Source of the DNA: an uncultured Lachnospiraceae bacterium
GTDB lineage: Bacteria > Bacillota > Clostridia > Lachnospirales > Lachnospiraceae
Assembly (NCBI GenBank): GCA_910585605.1
Contig: CAJUFL010000081.1
Location: 1 to 10,958 of the forward strand
Direction of reading: 5' to 3'
DNA length: 10,958 nt
Position numbers and translations under genes: made by a program. The notes beneath the pieces were generated by a model. The model searched no databases. It was not told the DNA's origin and saw nothing but the letters and a program-made list of their open reading frames with translations. Positions 1 through 5,814 of the stretch are shown piece by piece; the stretch's first letter is position 1, and each line of letters starts with the position of its first letter.

Positions 1-78
1 CCCCACCAACCCCTCATGTTGAAAGCGTCCCCCTTACTAAGATAAACAAGAATTTATGAGAATAAAAGGAGGTGTGAA

Positions 79-384
79 ATGGAAAAGTGTAAAAAGGAAT
101 GTGCCCACTGTCAGACAAAGCAGCGGGAAGAGGCGGAATTCAAGAAGTTAATGAACCGGCTGAACCGGATTGAAGGTCAGGTACGGGGAGTAAAGGGGAT
201 GCTGGAAAAAGATGCATATTGCATTGATATAATTACGCAGGTTGCAGCAATCCAGTCAGCACTTGCAGGATTTAATAAGGCACTTTTAAAAGAGCATATT
301 TCTACCTGTGTGGTGGAAGATGTAAAGCAGGGAAAAGAAGACAAGGTAGAGGAATTGATTAATACCTTACAGAAGTTGATGTAA
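79..384 (+). CDS. csoR: CsoR-family copper-sensing transcriptional repressor
   Basis: This 101-residue cytoplasmic protein matches the DUF156/CsoR-RcnR family: an all-helical DNA-binding protein that leaves its operator when it binds Cu(I). The core reads NRLNRIEGQVRGVKGM (residues 26-41). The family's Cys-His-Cys metal ligands are visible as C48 (in DAYC), H73 and C77 (in EHISTC), which points to copper sensing rather than the RcnR or FrmR ligand patterns. The N-terminus has an extra Cys/His cluster (C4, C8, H10, C11), possibly a second metal site; that is inference. The start is fixed by AAAGGAGG about 7 bases upstream. The next gene encodes a CopZ-like chaperone, which fits a copper-responsive operon. 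No copper ATPase gene is in the window. A CsoR operator could lie near the left edge, but I do not see a complete inverted repeat there. Confidence 0.93.
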   Translation: MEKCKKECAHCQTKQREEAEFKKLMNRLNRIEGQVRGVKGMLEKDAYCIDIITQVAAIQSALAGFNKALLKEHISTCVVEDVKQGKEDKVEELINTLQKLM

Positions 385-436
385 CAATTGTAGATAGGAA
401 AATAAAAAAATGATCAAAAATATAAGGAGGTTAAAT

Positions 437-625
437 ATGAATATTTTAAAAGTAGAGGGAATGCATTGTGAAGGATGTGTAAAGAGAGTGACAGAAGGTT
501 TAAAAGCAGAAGGTATTGTGGCAGAGGTTTCTCTGGAGAATAAGACGGTTTCTTTTGAAGGTGATGAAAACTGTGTAAAGACAGCAGTTTCCGAGATAGA
601 AGACCTTGGATTTGAAGTGGTATAG
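437..625 (+). CDS. copZ: CopZ-like heavy-metal-associated (HMA) chaperone
   Basis: This 62-residue protein is a complete single HMA domain. The GMHCEGC motif (residues 8-14, with C11 and C14) is the Cu(I)-binding CxxC loop, and the C-terminus LGFEVV is typical of the fold. Such proteins carry Cu(I) in the cytoplasm to a P-type ATPase and to CsoR. I place the start at the ATG at 437 because TAAGGAGG at 423-430 sits 6 bases upstream; an in-frame ATG at 410 has no ribosome site. It lies 52 bases after csoR, probably in the same transcript. The symbol follows family resemblance; a free-standing MerP-like chaperone for another soft metal is possible. Confidence 0.85.
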   Translation: MNILKVEGMHCEGCVKRVTEGLKAEGIVAEVSLENKTVSFEGDENCVKTAVSEIEDLGFEVV

Positions 626-639
626 CAAAAATAATATTA

Positions 640-693
640 AAAAAGTCTGGTAAAGAGATGTTTTATATTTTAAGATATCAAAAAGTCTGACAA
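640..693 (+). repeat. Direct repeat AAAAAGTCTGRYAA upstream of the response regulator
   Basis: Two copies of AAAAAGTCTG (640-650 and 680-690, then GTAA and ACAA) lie 40 bp apart in the gap between the chaperone and response-regulator genes. A weak promoter candidate overlaps the second copy: CTGACA (687-692), 17 bp, GATAAA. Tandem repeats spaced by whole helical turns suit an OmpR-type regulator, so autoregulation by the downstream gene is possible. This is inference. Confidence 0.35.
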
Positions 694-735
694 TCAACAT
701 TTTAACAGTGATAAATAAAAGGGAGATGCAAATTT

Positions 736-1440
736 GTGAACGAATACACAATCATGATTGTTGATGATGAGCCGGATATATTGAATTTACTTGAAAAAGC
801 CCTTAATATGGAAGGATATCATAGTGTCGTCAAAATTGATAATGGACATTCCGCTGTAAAAGAATGTTTAGAAAGTCAGCCGGATATCATTATTTTGGAT
901 GTTATGCTTCCTGACATTGACGGTTATGAAGTTTGTAAACAAATCCGTGGATTTTCTCATTGTCCGATTTTGTTCCTTTCTTCTAAAAATGATGAATTGG
1001 ATAAAATACTTGGTCTGGCTGTTGGTGGAGATGATTATGTGACCAAGCCATTTAGCCCGAAAGAAGTAGTATACAGAGTAAAAGCACAGCTGCGGCGTGC
1101 CAGGTACAAACAAAACCCGTCTGGGAATTATGCTTTTAAAATCGGAGAATTGATGATTGACATAGAGGGATGCAGAGTCATGAAGGGCGATATGCCTATA
1201 GAGTTGACAGCACGGGAATTTGAGATTTTGCGATATCTGGCGGAAAACAAAGGGCGGGTCATAAGCCGTGAACGTTTATATGAAACGATTTGGGGCGAGG
1301 ATAGCTTTGGATGTGATAATACGATGATGGTACACATCCGGCATTTACGTGAAAAATTGGAAGACAATCCCGCAGCACCCCAATATATTATTACCATGAA
1401 AGGTTTGGGTTATAAATTGGTGAATCCACATGAAAAATAG
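736..1440 (+). CDS. OmpR/PhoB-family response regulator
   Basis: This is a 234-residue two-component response regulator. The receiver domain (about 1-120) has the acidic pocket D10-D11, the phosphoacceptor D55 in LDVMLPD, and the conserved lysine in VTKPFSP. The C-terminal winged helix (about 133-230) is of the OmpR type, with ELTAREFEILRYLAENKGRVISRE and VHIRHLREKLE leading to GLGYKL. It starts with GTG at 736, 10 bases after GGGAG; no upstream ATG is in frame. The gene overlaps its kinase by 11 bp, so the two are translationally coupled. In Clostridia, VanR-like regulators of this shape often control envelope-stress or antimicrobial-peptide transporters; the actual signal cannot be read from the sequence. 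Confidence 0.93.
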   Translation: MNEYTIMIVDDEPDILNLLEKALNMEGYHSVVKIDNGHSAVKECLESQPDIIILDVMLPDIDGYEVCKQIRGFSHCPILFLSSKNDELDKILGLAVGGDDYVTKPFSPKEVVYRVKAQLRRARYKQNPSGNYAFKIGELMIDIEGCRVMKGDMPIELTAREFEILRYLAENKGRVISRERLYETIWGEDSFGCDNTMMVHIRHLREKLEDNPAAPQYIITMKGLGYKLVNPHEK

Positions 1441-2887
1441 AAATAATATAAATCCTTTCTTTCGTATATTTGGTGTTGTAATTGTTTTGGTTTTAGTATC
1501 AGTTGCTGCAGGGATATGTTTGTTTTATTATGTTTTTGCAATTCCGGAACCAGAAGGACTTAGTTTGGCCGATTGGCCAAACAGGTTTACAGATAATTTT
1601 TCTATTTGGCTAGAGTGTGAAAAGGGAGAAATAAAAGTAAAAGATATTGGGCTTGAATATTTAGATGAGTATGGTCTCTGGCTTCAAATTGTCGATGAAA
1701 AAGGAAAAGAGATTTATGCTTATCATAAACCTGATGGGTATCCGACAAGTTATTCAGCAGCTGAGTTAATGGCGTTTAATGCAAGCAATTACGATAATGA
1801 AAATACTGTTTTTGCTGGCAGTTATGAAGGTTCTGATCAGACATATGGGTATATTGTGGGTTTTCCATATGCTATCGGAAAGCACATGATTTATTATAAT
1901 GGAGAAAATGTCAGTCGGCTTTCGCCTATATTTCGCATAGGTATTGTGCTTGTTCTGGCTGCTGTTTTTGCAGTTGTTCTTGTTTATGGACTATGGCTGT
2001 TAAAACATCTGGGAAAGATTACGACAGGCATCAGGGATATACGTCTTCGTACATATATTCCGATGGAGGAGAAAGGCCTATTTAGCGATGTCTATGCTTC
2101 TCTAAATGAAATGGATACAGAAATCCATCATAGTGATAAGTTGCAAGAAGATACGGAGAGGGTAAGAAAAGAATGGATTACTAATATTACACATGATATT
2201 AAAACACCGCTTTCGCCCATCAAAGGATATGCGGAGTTACTTGCGGAAAATCCTATGCCAGAGGGCAAAACCGTACAGGAATACGGAGGAATCATCTTAA
2301 AAAATGTAAATTACTCAGAGAAGTTGATCAATGATCTTAAAATGACCTATCAGTTTGAGACCGGTGTCGTGCCGTTATCTTTGCAAAAGATATATCTTGT
2401 ACGTTATATCAGGGAATTAGTCATTGATATTATTAATGACCCTGTTTTTTCAAATCGCAATATAGAGTTTGAAAGTACGGCAACCTCCTGCGGGGATACC
2501 TGTGTGCCATATGACAAAAATGCGGTAAAGGATATTGTCGTATGTCTTGATGCCGGACTGTTCCGTCGTGCTATGGAGAATCTCATTATCAATGCTCTCA
2601 CGCACAATTCCTCAGAAACGAAGGTAACGATTATTGTTAATACAGACAAATTAAATGAAGTATCGATTATTGTACGGGATGACGGAATAGGTATGAGTGA
2701 TGAGGAACTCTCAGAGTTGTTTGAACGGTATTACAGGGGGACAAATATGAAAGAAAAACCAGAGGGCAGTGGTCTTGGTCTTGCAATTGCAAAACAGATT
2801 ATAACACTTCATGGTGGTAATATTACCGTGAAGAGCAAACCTCATGAGGGTATGGAATTTGTGGTTTCCCTGCCGATTAAAACATAA
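1430..2887 (+). CDS. VanS-like membrane sensor histidine kinase
   Basis: This 485-residue kinase is the partner of the regulator it overlaps. TM1 spans about 11-36, an extracellular sensor of about 130 residues follows (37-167), and TM2 spans about 168-192. A linker/HAMP-like region leads to the H-box WITNITHDIKTPLSP, with phosphoacceptor H255. The ATPase domain has the N-box ENLIINALTHN (E383, N384, N388), DDGIG (417-421), FERYYRG and GSGLGLAIAK (446 onward). All catalytic motifs are intact. The sensor domain resembles nothing I can name. The start is ATG 1430, with GGTGA just upstream inside the regulator gene. The integrated element begins 121 bp after its stop without disrupting it. Confidence 0.92.
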   Translation: MKNRNNINPFFRIFGVVIVLVLVSVAAGICLFYYVFAIPEPEGLSLADWPNRFTDNFSIWLECEKGEIKVKDIGLEYLDEYGLWLQIVDEKGKEIYAYHKPDGYPTSYSAAELMAFNASNYDNENTVFAGSYEGSDQTYGYIVGFPYAIGKHMIYYNGENVSRLSPIFRIGIVLVLAAVFAVVLVYGLWLLKHLGKITTGIRDIRLRTYIPMEEKGLFSDVYASLNEMDTEIHHSDKLQEDTERVRKEWITNITHDIKTPLSPIKGYAELLAENPMPEGKTVQEYGGIILKNVNYSEKLINDLKMTYQFETGVVPLSLQKIYLVRYIRELVIDIINDPVFSNRNIEFESTATSCGDTCVPYDKNAVKDIVVCLDAGLFRRAMENLIINALTHNSSETKVTIIVNTDKLNEVSIIVRDDGIGMSDEELSELFERYYRGTNMKEKPEGSGLGLAIAKQIITLHGGNITVKSKPHEGMEFVVSLPIKT

Positions 2888-2888
2888 A

Positions 2889-2903
2889 TTAAGGTTAAAT
2901 TAA
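2889..2903 (+). repeat. 15-bp repeat flanking the element, left copy
   Basis: TTAAGGTTAAATTAA occurs here, just after the kinase stop, and again at 10725-10739 in the right host flank. In the uninterrupted chromosome the copies would be about 190 bp apart. It contains GGTTAA, which recurs at 10751-10756. A binding site for the adjacent OmpR-family regulator is an attractive guess. Confidence 0.45.
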
Positions 2904-2946
2904 TTTACTATGATTTTAGTGCGAAAATTAAAAAAGTGAGAAGTTG

Positions 2947-2981
2947 AAAAATAACGGAAAATCGTTGTTTTTGTTGTTTTT
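2947..2981 (+). terminator. Probable rho-independent terminator of the two-component operon
   Basis: AAAAATAACG (2947-2956) pairs with CGTTGTTTTT (2963-2972), a 10-bp stem with one G-U pair around the loop GAAAAT. The T-rich run GTTGTTTTT follows. It lies 60 bp after the kinase stop. The stem is AU-rich, so efficiency may be modest. Confidence 0.55.
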
Positions 2982-3007
2982 CAACATATTGCAAAAGAGT
3001 ATATAAT
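2980..3007 (+). promoter_or_regulatory. Weak candidate host promoter reading into the attachment site
   Basis: TTCAAC (2980-2985), a 16-bp spacer and a perfect TATAAT (3002-3007) would start transcription about 8 bp before the att core. Before integration this transcript could have run to the terminator at 10766-10802, giving a short RNA of about 150 nt. The poor -35 makes this tentative. Confidence 0.35.
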
Positions 3008-3034
3008 ATTTTACTAGTGACATATTAGTGACAA
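3008..3034. repeat. attL
   Basis: The 20-bp core tagtgacatattagtgacaa at 3015-3034 is identical to 10657-10676. Identity extends leftward to 27 bp with one mismatch (C at 3014 against T at 10656). The core contains two direct copies of TAGTGACA, 11 bp apart start to start. It lies just beyond the integrase gene's 3' end, the usual position for this family. Confidence 0.85.
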
Positions 3035-3072
3035 AATAGACCTCCTGGCGGTTATGCAGGAGGTTCTATTTT
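3033..3072 (-). terminator. Terminator overlapping the integrase stop codon
   Basis: On the minus strand AAAATAGAACCTCCTG pairs with CAGGAGG-TCTATTTT (3033-3047) around a short loop. The GC-rich stem is followed by a T run, and flanking A and T runs make it able to work both ways. The integrase stop (3052-3054) is inside the loop. It should also block host transcription entering from the left. Confidence 0.75.
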
Positions 3073-4128
3073 TATCAATTCTATAGCTTGTCGCAGCTCA
3101 TCAATATCTTTATGGGTATATGTCTTTTTCGTCAGGGTTTTGGATGCGTGCCCGACCAGCCTATCTATACATACATCATTTGCACCAGCAGAATCCAGAA
3201 GAGACGTAAAGGTATGCCGGCAGTCGTGAGGAGTATGCTTTTCAGTTATTCCGCACTGATTCATGACCTCAATAAATGCCTTATAATAGGCTGTTTTAGT
3301 GATAGGCTTGTTATTCTCCACATTATGTATAAAAGTGGAAGAATGGGGCGAATATCGAGCTTGTACGAGGTCTTGAATGCCGGAATGAATTGGAACGATT
3401 CTATTTTTTCCCGCTGCCGTTTTAACACCACCTTGCATGGTCCATTCTGACAGATCTACATTATCGGTTTTCATCCCCAGAAATTCGGATATTCGCCAAC
3501 CAGTATAGATTAATATTAAAACAGTGTCACAATTTGGTACAGTGTCGATATTTCGCCATAGAGCGTTGATTTCATTTTTTGAAAATGGTATGCCTTTTTC
3601 GTCGTCCTCTTCCTTTGTTATCTTAATAAAGCCGGAATAATCCTTTTCGATTATGTCATACTCAAGGGCATATTTATATACCTGGTGCAGTAAATTGACG
3701 ATATGCTCCATATAAGCATGGGACAGGGTATGATCATCTAATATCTGCTGTATATCAGAAGTGCGGATTTCCTTTAATTTCATGTTATACAGGGATTCGC
3801 ACTTGTTGTATGCCCCTTTGGTACAGGCTATGGTGCTTGCAGAGTATTTCTTTTTATTGTGTACATATTTCCAATCATACCACATGGTATATACTTCGCT
3901 AAAAGTGATATCCCGCTTGTTTATATCAAAGGGAGTGCGGTTATATTCCGCAAGTGCGATATTGGCATCTGTGCGGTTTTCGAACCGATCCAGTACATCA
4001 TATACCGGATACCCCCATTCACTTACCCGGGTATTAACACGGACTTCAAAAGGTTTGCGACGGTTTCCGGATAATTTCACAACAGTACCGTAACCGTTCG
4101 GTTTTCTCATGGCTTTTCCTCGTGGCAT
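3052..4128 (-). CDS. int: Tyrosine recombinase integrase
   Basis: This 358-residue site-specific recombinase inserts and excises the element at the flanking att sites. Residues about 10-70 form an AP2-like arm-binding region. About 72-165 is the SAM-like core-binding domain. About 175-350 is the catalytic domain. The catalytic set is complete: R212 (TGWRISEFLGM), K236 (GGVKTAAGKNR), H301 and R304 (HDCRH), H327 (LVGH) and the nucleophile Y337 (KKTYTH). Its length is normal for phage and ICE integrases of Firmicutes. The start is fixed by AAAGGAGC 8-9 bases upstream of the ATG. A perfect 16-bp palindrome lies 44 bp upstream of the start and may control it. No recognisable excisionase is nearby; one of the small HTH proteins may take that role. 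Confidence 0.95.
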   Translation of the reverse strand: MPRGKAMRKPNGYGTVVKLSGNRRKPFEVRVNTRVSEWGYPVYDVLDRFENRTDANIALAEYNRTPFDINKRDITFSEVYTMWYDWKYVHNKKKYSASTIACTKGAYNKCESLYNMKLKEIRTSDIQQILDDHTLSHAYMEHIVNLLHQVYKYALEYDIIEKDYSGFIKITKEEDDEKGIPFSKNEINALWRNIDTVPNCDTVLILIYTGWRISEFLGMKTDNVDLSEWTMQGGVKTAAGKNRIVPIHSGIQDLVQARYSPHSSTFIHNVENNKPITKTAYYKAFIEVMNQCGITEKHTPHDCRHTFTSLLDSAGANDVCIDRLVGHASKTLTKKTYTHKDIDELRQAIELIKIEPPA

Positions 4129-4171
4129 TGTATCAGCTCCTTTTCGTTGATGTTAACAAAATGGTCCTGGC

Positions 4172-4187
4172 TGTGCGATATCGCACA
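4172..4187. promoter_or_regulatory. Perfect 16-bp palindrome upstream of the integrase gene
   Basis: TGTGCGATATCGCACA is an exact palindrome between the int ribosome site and its likely promoter. On the minus strand, TTGTAT elements near 4218 and 4236 are -35 candidates, but no clear -10 pairing stands out. The GC-rich arms contrast with AT-rich surroundings. It could be an operator limiting integrase expression or an integrase/excisionase arm site. Confidence 0.5.
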
Positions 4188-4289
4188 AAATAGTATAAAA
4201 ATAGTCTATACAACCGGGTACAGAGTGTGATACAATAAACTTGTGATAGGCTATTGTACATCATAAGACCTCATGGTGTATAGTACGGT

Positions 4290-4315
4290 GCAGTTCCGGT
4301 ATCTGCTGGAACTGC
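4290..4315. other. Stem-loop before the antisense RNA promoter
   Basis: GCAGTTCC (4290-4297) and GGAACTGC (4308-4315) form a perfect 8-bp inverted repeat around a 10-base loop. It ends 3 bp before the -35 box at 4319. There is no T tail, so it is not a clear terminator. It could be an operator or an upstream boundary. Confidence 0.4.
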
Positions 4316-4318
4316 TGA

Positions 4319-4346
4319 TTGACATTTTCGTATATTTTGCTATAAT
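4319..4346 (+). promoter_or_regulatory. Strong sigma-A promoter of the small RNA
   Basis: Both hexamers match consensus: TTGACA (4319-4324) and TATAAT (4341-4346), with a 16-bp spacer. Transcription should start near 4353. No ORF with a ribosome site follows before the terminator at 4410-4460. Confidence 0.8.
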
Positions 4347-4352
4347 ATACTT

Positions 4353-4460
4353 AACAAGGCAGTCGGAAGGTGAGGCACTTCACCCGTCCCGGCGAAAATA
4401 TTAATCTACAAAAAGTAGTTGTTCATTTCCTACCAGAGATCAGAACGGCTACTTTTTATT
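4353..4460 (+). ncRNA. Candidate antitoxin small RNA (type I system)
   Basis: A near-perfect promoter and a strong terminator bracket about 108 nt with no good ORF. The 5' part folds as GTCGG (4362-4366) with CCGGC, enclosing a GGTGA/TCACC hairpin. The 3' part is the shared terminator, antisense to the last toxin codons and the toxin mRNA 3' end. Convergent overlap at 3' ends is how TxpA/RatA-type pairs work: the RNA base-pairs with toxin mRNA and blocks its translation or stability. The role is inferred from layout; the start and end are estimates. Confidence 0.65.
4410..4460. terminator. Bidirectional terminator shared by the small RNA and toxin
   Basis: AAAAAGTAGTTGTTC (4410-4424) pairs with GAACGGCTACTTTTT (4443-4457): 15 bp with two G-U pairs and an 18-base loop. 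Runs of A and T on both sides allow termination in either direction. The toxin stop codon (4449-4451) is inside the stem. Confidence 0.75.
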
Positions 4461-4532
4461 TTCTCTATTCAGAAGTTCAATAATCACAAGTACCGCAGTA
4501 AGTATAATCATGAATTCTTCATATGTACTCAT
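4449..4532 (-). CDS. Small hydrophobic holin-like type I toxin peptide
   Basis: This 27-residue peptide starts MSTYEEFM, has the hydrophobic stretch MIILTAVLVIIELL (8-21), and ends in the charged tail NRENKK. That is the pattern of the putative holin-like toxins of Firmicutes (the TxpA/Hol-Tox type): one short membrane helix that damages the membrane when overproduced. GGAAGGGG sits about 9 bases before the ATG. Its mRNA would start near 4594 and end at the terminator overlapping its own stop codon. The convergent small RNA overlaps it by about 55 nt. Such loci are known on prophages and on the B. subtilis skin element, where they help maintain the element. Family membership rests on size, shape and N-terminus. 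Confidence 0.75.
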   Translation of the reverse strand: MSTYEEFMIILTAVLVIIELLNRENKK

Positions 4533-4600
4533 AAGCACCAACCCCTTCCGTAAGGCTCGGAACGGATGGGAGCACGTCCCCCGGCTACCCGGTTAAGTAT

Positions 4601-4630
4601 ATTATATTGTTTGTTTAGGTGGAGCCCCAA
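4601..4630 (-). promoter_or_regulatory. Toxin promoter
   Basis: On the minus strand TTGGGG (4625-4630), an 18-bp spacer and TATAAT (4601-4606) lie about 70 bp before the toxin ATG. From -10 onward, TATAATATACTTAAC (4592-4606) is identical to 4341-4355 of the small RNA promoter. The weaker -35 would make toxin RNA scarcer than its antisense RNA. Confidence 0.6.
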
Positions 4631-4710
4631 TCGGCTTCACTGATTAATTATATCAAATGTTCTCGTTGTATTATGACTGGGAGATATTTCCCTGTCAGAG
4701 TTTACCCCAC

Positions 4711-4850
4711 TCATAATTTGCAAGCTTTTTAAGCCACCACATAATTGAGGAGGTAAGACTGTTAGAATGACAGTTTTGACTGTCCAAAATTGGACACACA
4801 CCTCATTTTTGTTCAGTACCATTCATAATTTACAAGTTTCTTAAACCAAC
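4711..4850 (-). repeat. Imperfect 28-bp direct repeats with coding-like changes
   Basis: Bases 4711-4738 and 4823-4850 match at 23 of 28 positions, 112 bp apart. Read on the minus strand in one frame, both encode W-[F/L]-K-K-L-[V/A]-N-Y-E-W and then reach a stop (TGA) within a few codons. Three of the differences across this stretch are silent third-base changes (AAG/AAA, AAA/AAG, GAA/GAG). This suggests two related tiny peptides or decayed copies of one. Neither has a convincing ribosome site, so I do not call genes. Confidence 0.5.
4781..4796. promoter_or_regulatory. 16-bp inverted repeat TGTCCAAAATTGGACA
   Basis: The arms TGTCCAA and TTGGACA are perfect around a 2-bp centre. It lies between the two 28-bp repeats, with TGACTGTC and ACAGTTTTGACTG close on the left. 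It looks like an operator, but no promoter or gene is clearly attached. Confidence 0.4.
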
Positions 4851-5036
4851 TTTCTATCCAAATATGGGAAGTGATTCTCACCTTGAGTTGTAATTGTTCC
4901 ATTTATATTTCGGTAATTTTTAGATTTTTTTAAAACAACCTCCGTAGGTGTAAGTACGCTGGTCAGTCCTCGTTATGTTCTTCTGATTTTTTCAAAGATT
5001 TCATAATATCAATGTGAGTCTGGAGCCGTTCGAGTT

Positions 5037-5068
5037 CCTATGCCCTATGCATTAATATAGGGCATGGG
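5037..5068 (-). terminator. Strong hairpin after the repressor gene
   Basis: ATGCCCTAT (5040-5048) and ATAGGGCAT (5057-5065) pair perfectly, extended by CCT/GGG to 12 bp. It begins 13 bases after the repressor stop. No T tail follows on the minus strand, so it may stabilise the mRNA 3' end rather than act as a classical intrinsic terminator. Confidence 0.45.
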
Positions 5069-5080
5069 TAAAGCCAAAAG

Positions 5081-5644
5081 TTAGTTCTCTTCTGTAGTTT
5101 CAAGCGGTTCAAAAGGTTGATTGATTTGTTCATTGTATTTTTTTAGTGTCTTTTCAATCCAAAGTTTATAAACATCATCATCTATTGTTCCATTATCATG
5201 TAATAATTTCATTTTTTTCCATTCTTCTAAAAATGTATTTAGTCTATAATCATTAAAGAAAATATTATTAAAATGCAATTCTCTAATTTCTGGATAACCG
5301 CTAAATCCTATTTCTGTAACCTCTTCTGTCGAACTACTCAGCTGAAGACCGCAACTAGCCATATCAATAGTGAATAATGCTTTGATGATATCAGAGCATG
5401 TTTGCATTTCGTTTTTATTTGACTTTACATCACTTAACCCACATAACCAATCTATTGATACATTGTATTTTTCTGCTATACGCTTTGCAATGTTGATTGA
5501 TGGATTAATATTATTTTTTTCGTATGCAGAAAGTGCGGAAGCAGTTATTTCTAATTCTTCGGCGAATTCTTTTTGAGTTAAGTTTAGTGAAATTCTAAGT
5601 TCTTTTAGTCTCTCTGCAAATATTTGTAATTCATGGTCAGCCAT
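5081..5644 (-). CDS. CI/Stl-like XRE-family repressor of the element
   Basis: This 187-residue protein has an N-terminal XRE helix-turn-helix (about 9-66): RLKELRISLNLTQKEFAEELEITASALSAYEKN, ending in VSIDWLCGLSD. The remaining 120 residues, rich in acidic and aromatic residues (for example FLEEWKKMKLLHDNGTIDDD), match no family I recognise. There is no Ala-Gly cleavage site or Ser/Lys S24 peptidase domain, so RecA-driven self-cleavage is not expected. Phage satellites such as SaPIs use repressors relieved by a helper-phage protein; the same is plausible here but inferred. AGGAGGAGGT lies 6 bases before the ATG. It faces the Cro-like gene across an operator-rich 170-bp gap. Confidence 0.88.
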   Translation of the reverse strand: MADHELQIFAERLKELRISLNLTQKEFAEELEITASALSAYEKNNINPSINIAKRIAEKYNVSIDWLCGLSDVKSNKNEMQTCSDIIKALFTIDMASCGLQLSSSTEEVTEIGFSGYPEIRELHFNNIFFNDYRLNTFLEEWKKMKLLHDNGTIDDDVYKLWIEKTLKKYNEQINQPFEPLETTEEN

Positions 5645-5685
5645 TATAATACCTCCTCCTATATATAAAGTATTATAACACCATC

Positions 5686-5714
5686 ATATTATCAAAACAA
5701 TAATCAATTGTCAA
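5686..5714 (-). promoter_or_regulatory. Repressor promoter
   Basis: On the minus strand TTGACA (5709-5714), 17 bp and TAATAT (5686-5691) form a good sigma-A promoter. Its -35 box lies inside the left arm of the 13-bp inverted repeat, so protein bound there would block it. Confidence 0.65.
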
Positions 5715-5795
5715 TGATGAAATCAATTATAATATAAAAAATCAATTAAAAAGTATTGACAATTGATAAAAATATAATATAATTGATTTTATCAA
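5703..5795. promoter_or_regulatory. Divergent operator region
   Basis: ATCAATTGTCAAT (5703-5715) and ATTGACAATTGAT (5755-5767) are perfect 13-bp inverted arms with 39 bp between. Two more ATCAATT copies lie inside (5722-5728, 5741-5747), and TTGAT-TTT-ATCAA (5783-5795) is a further palindrome at the rightward start site. The arms cover the -35 boxes of both divergent promoters, as in a lambda-type genetic switch. Confidence 0.7.
5756..5783 (+). promoter_or_regulatory. Rightward early promoter
   Basis: TTGACA (5756-5761), 16 bp and TATAAT (5778-5783) match consensus. The -35 lies inside the right operator arm. It drives the Cro-like gene at 5815 and probably the replication genes beyond. Confidence 0.75.
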
Positions 5796-5814
5796 GTATA
5801 TTGGAGGTGAGAAC

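Larger units (their letters stand above)
4610..5080. other. Stretch between the toxin locus and the repressor, no confident gene
   Basis: About 470 bp lie downstream of the repressor on its strand. They hold the 28-bp repeats, the 16-bp palindrome, a GGGAGATATTTCCC imperfect palindrome (4679-4692) and a strong hairpin at 5037-5068. Short ORFs on both strands lack ribosome sites or known similarity. It may be a decayed gene region or the unannotated 3' part of the repressor transcript. Confidence 0.4.

Noticed and set aside
4150..4230. Plus-strand 26-codon ORF opposite the integrase leader
   Set aside because: No ribosome site, and it runs through the regulatory palindrome.
4637..4822. Minus-strand ORF of 61 codons
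   Set aside because: It has no ribosome site and no recognisable protein pattern, and it crosses the 28-bp repeat in a different frame from the coding-like one.
4767..4844. Plus-strand 25-codon ORF after GAGGAGGT
   Set aside because: The ribosome site is 13 bases from the ATG, no promoter is visible, and the overlapping repeat looks coding on the other strand.
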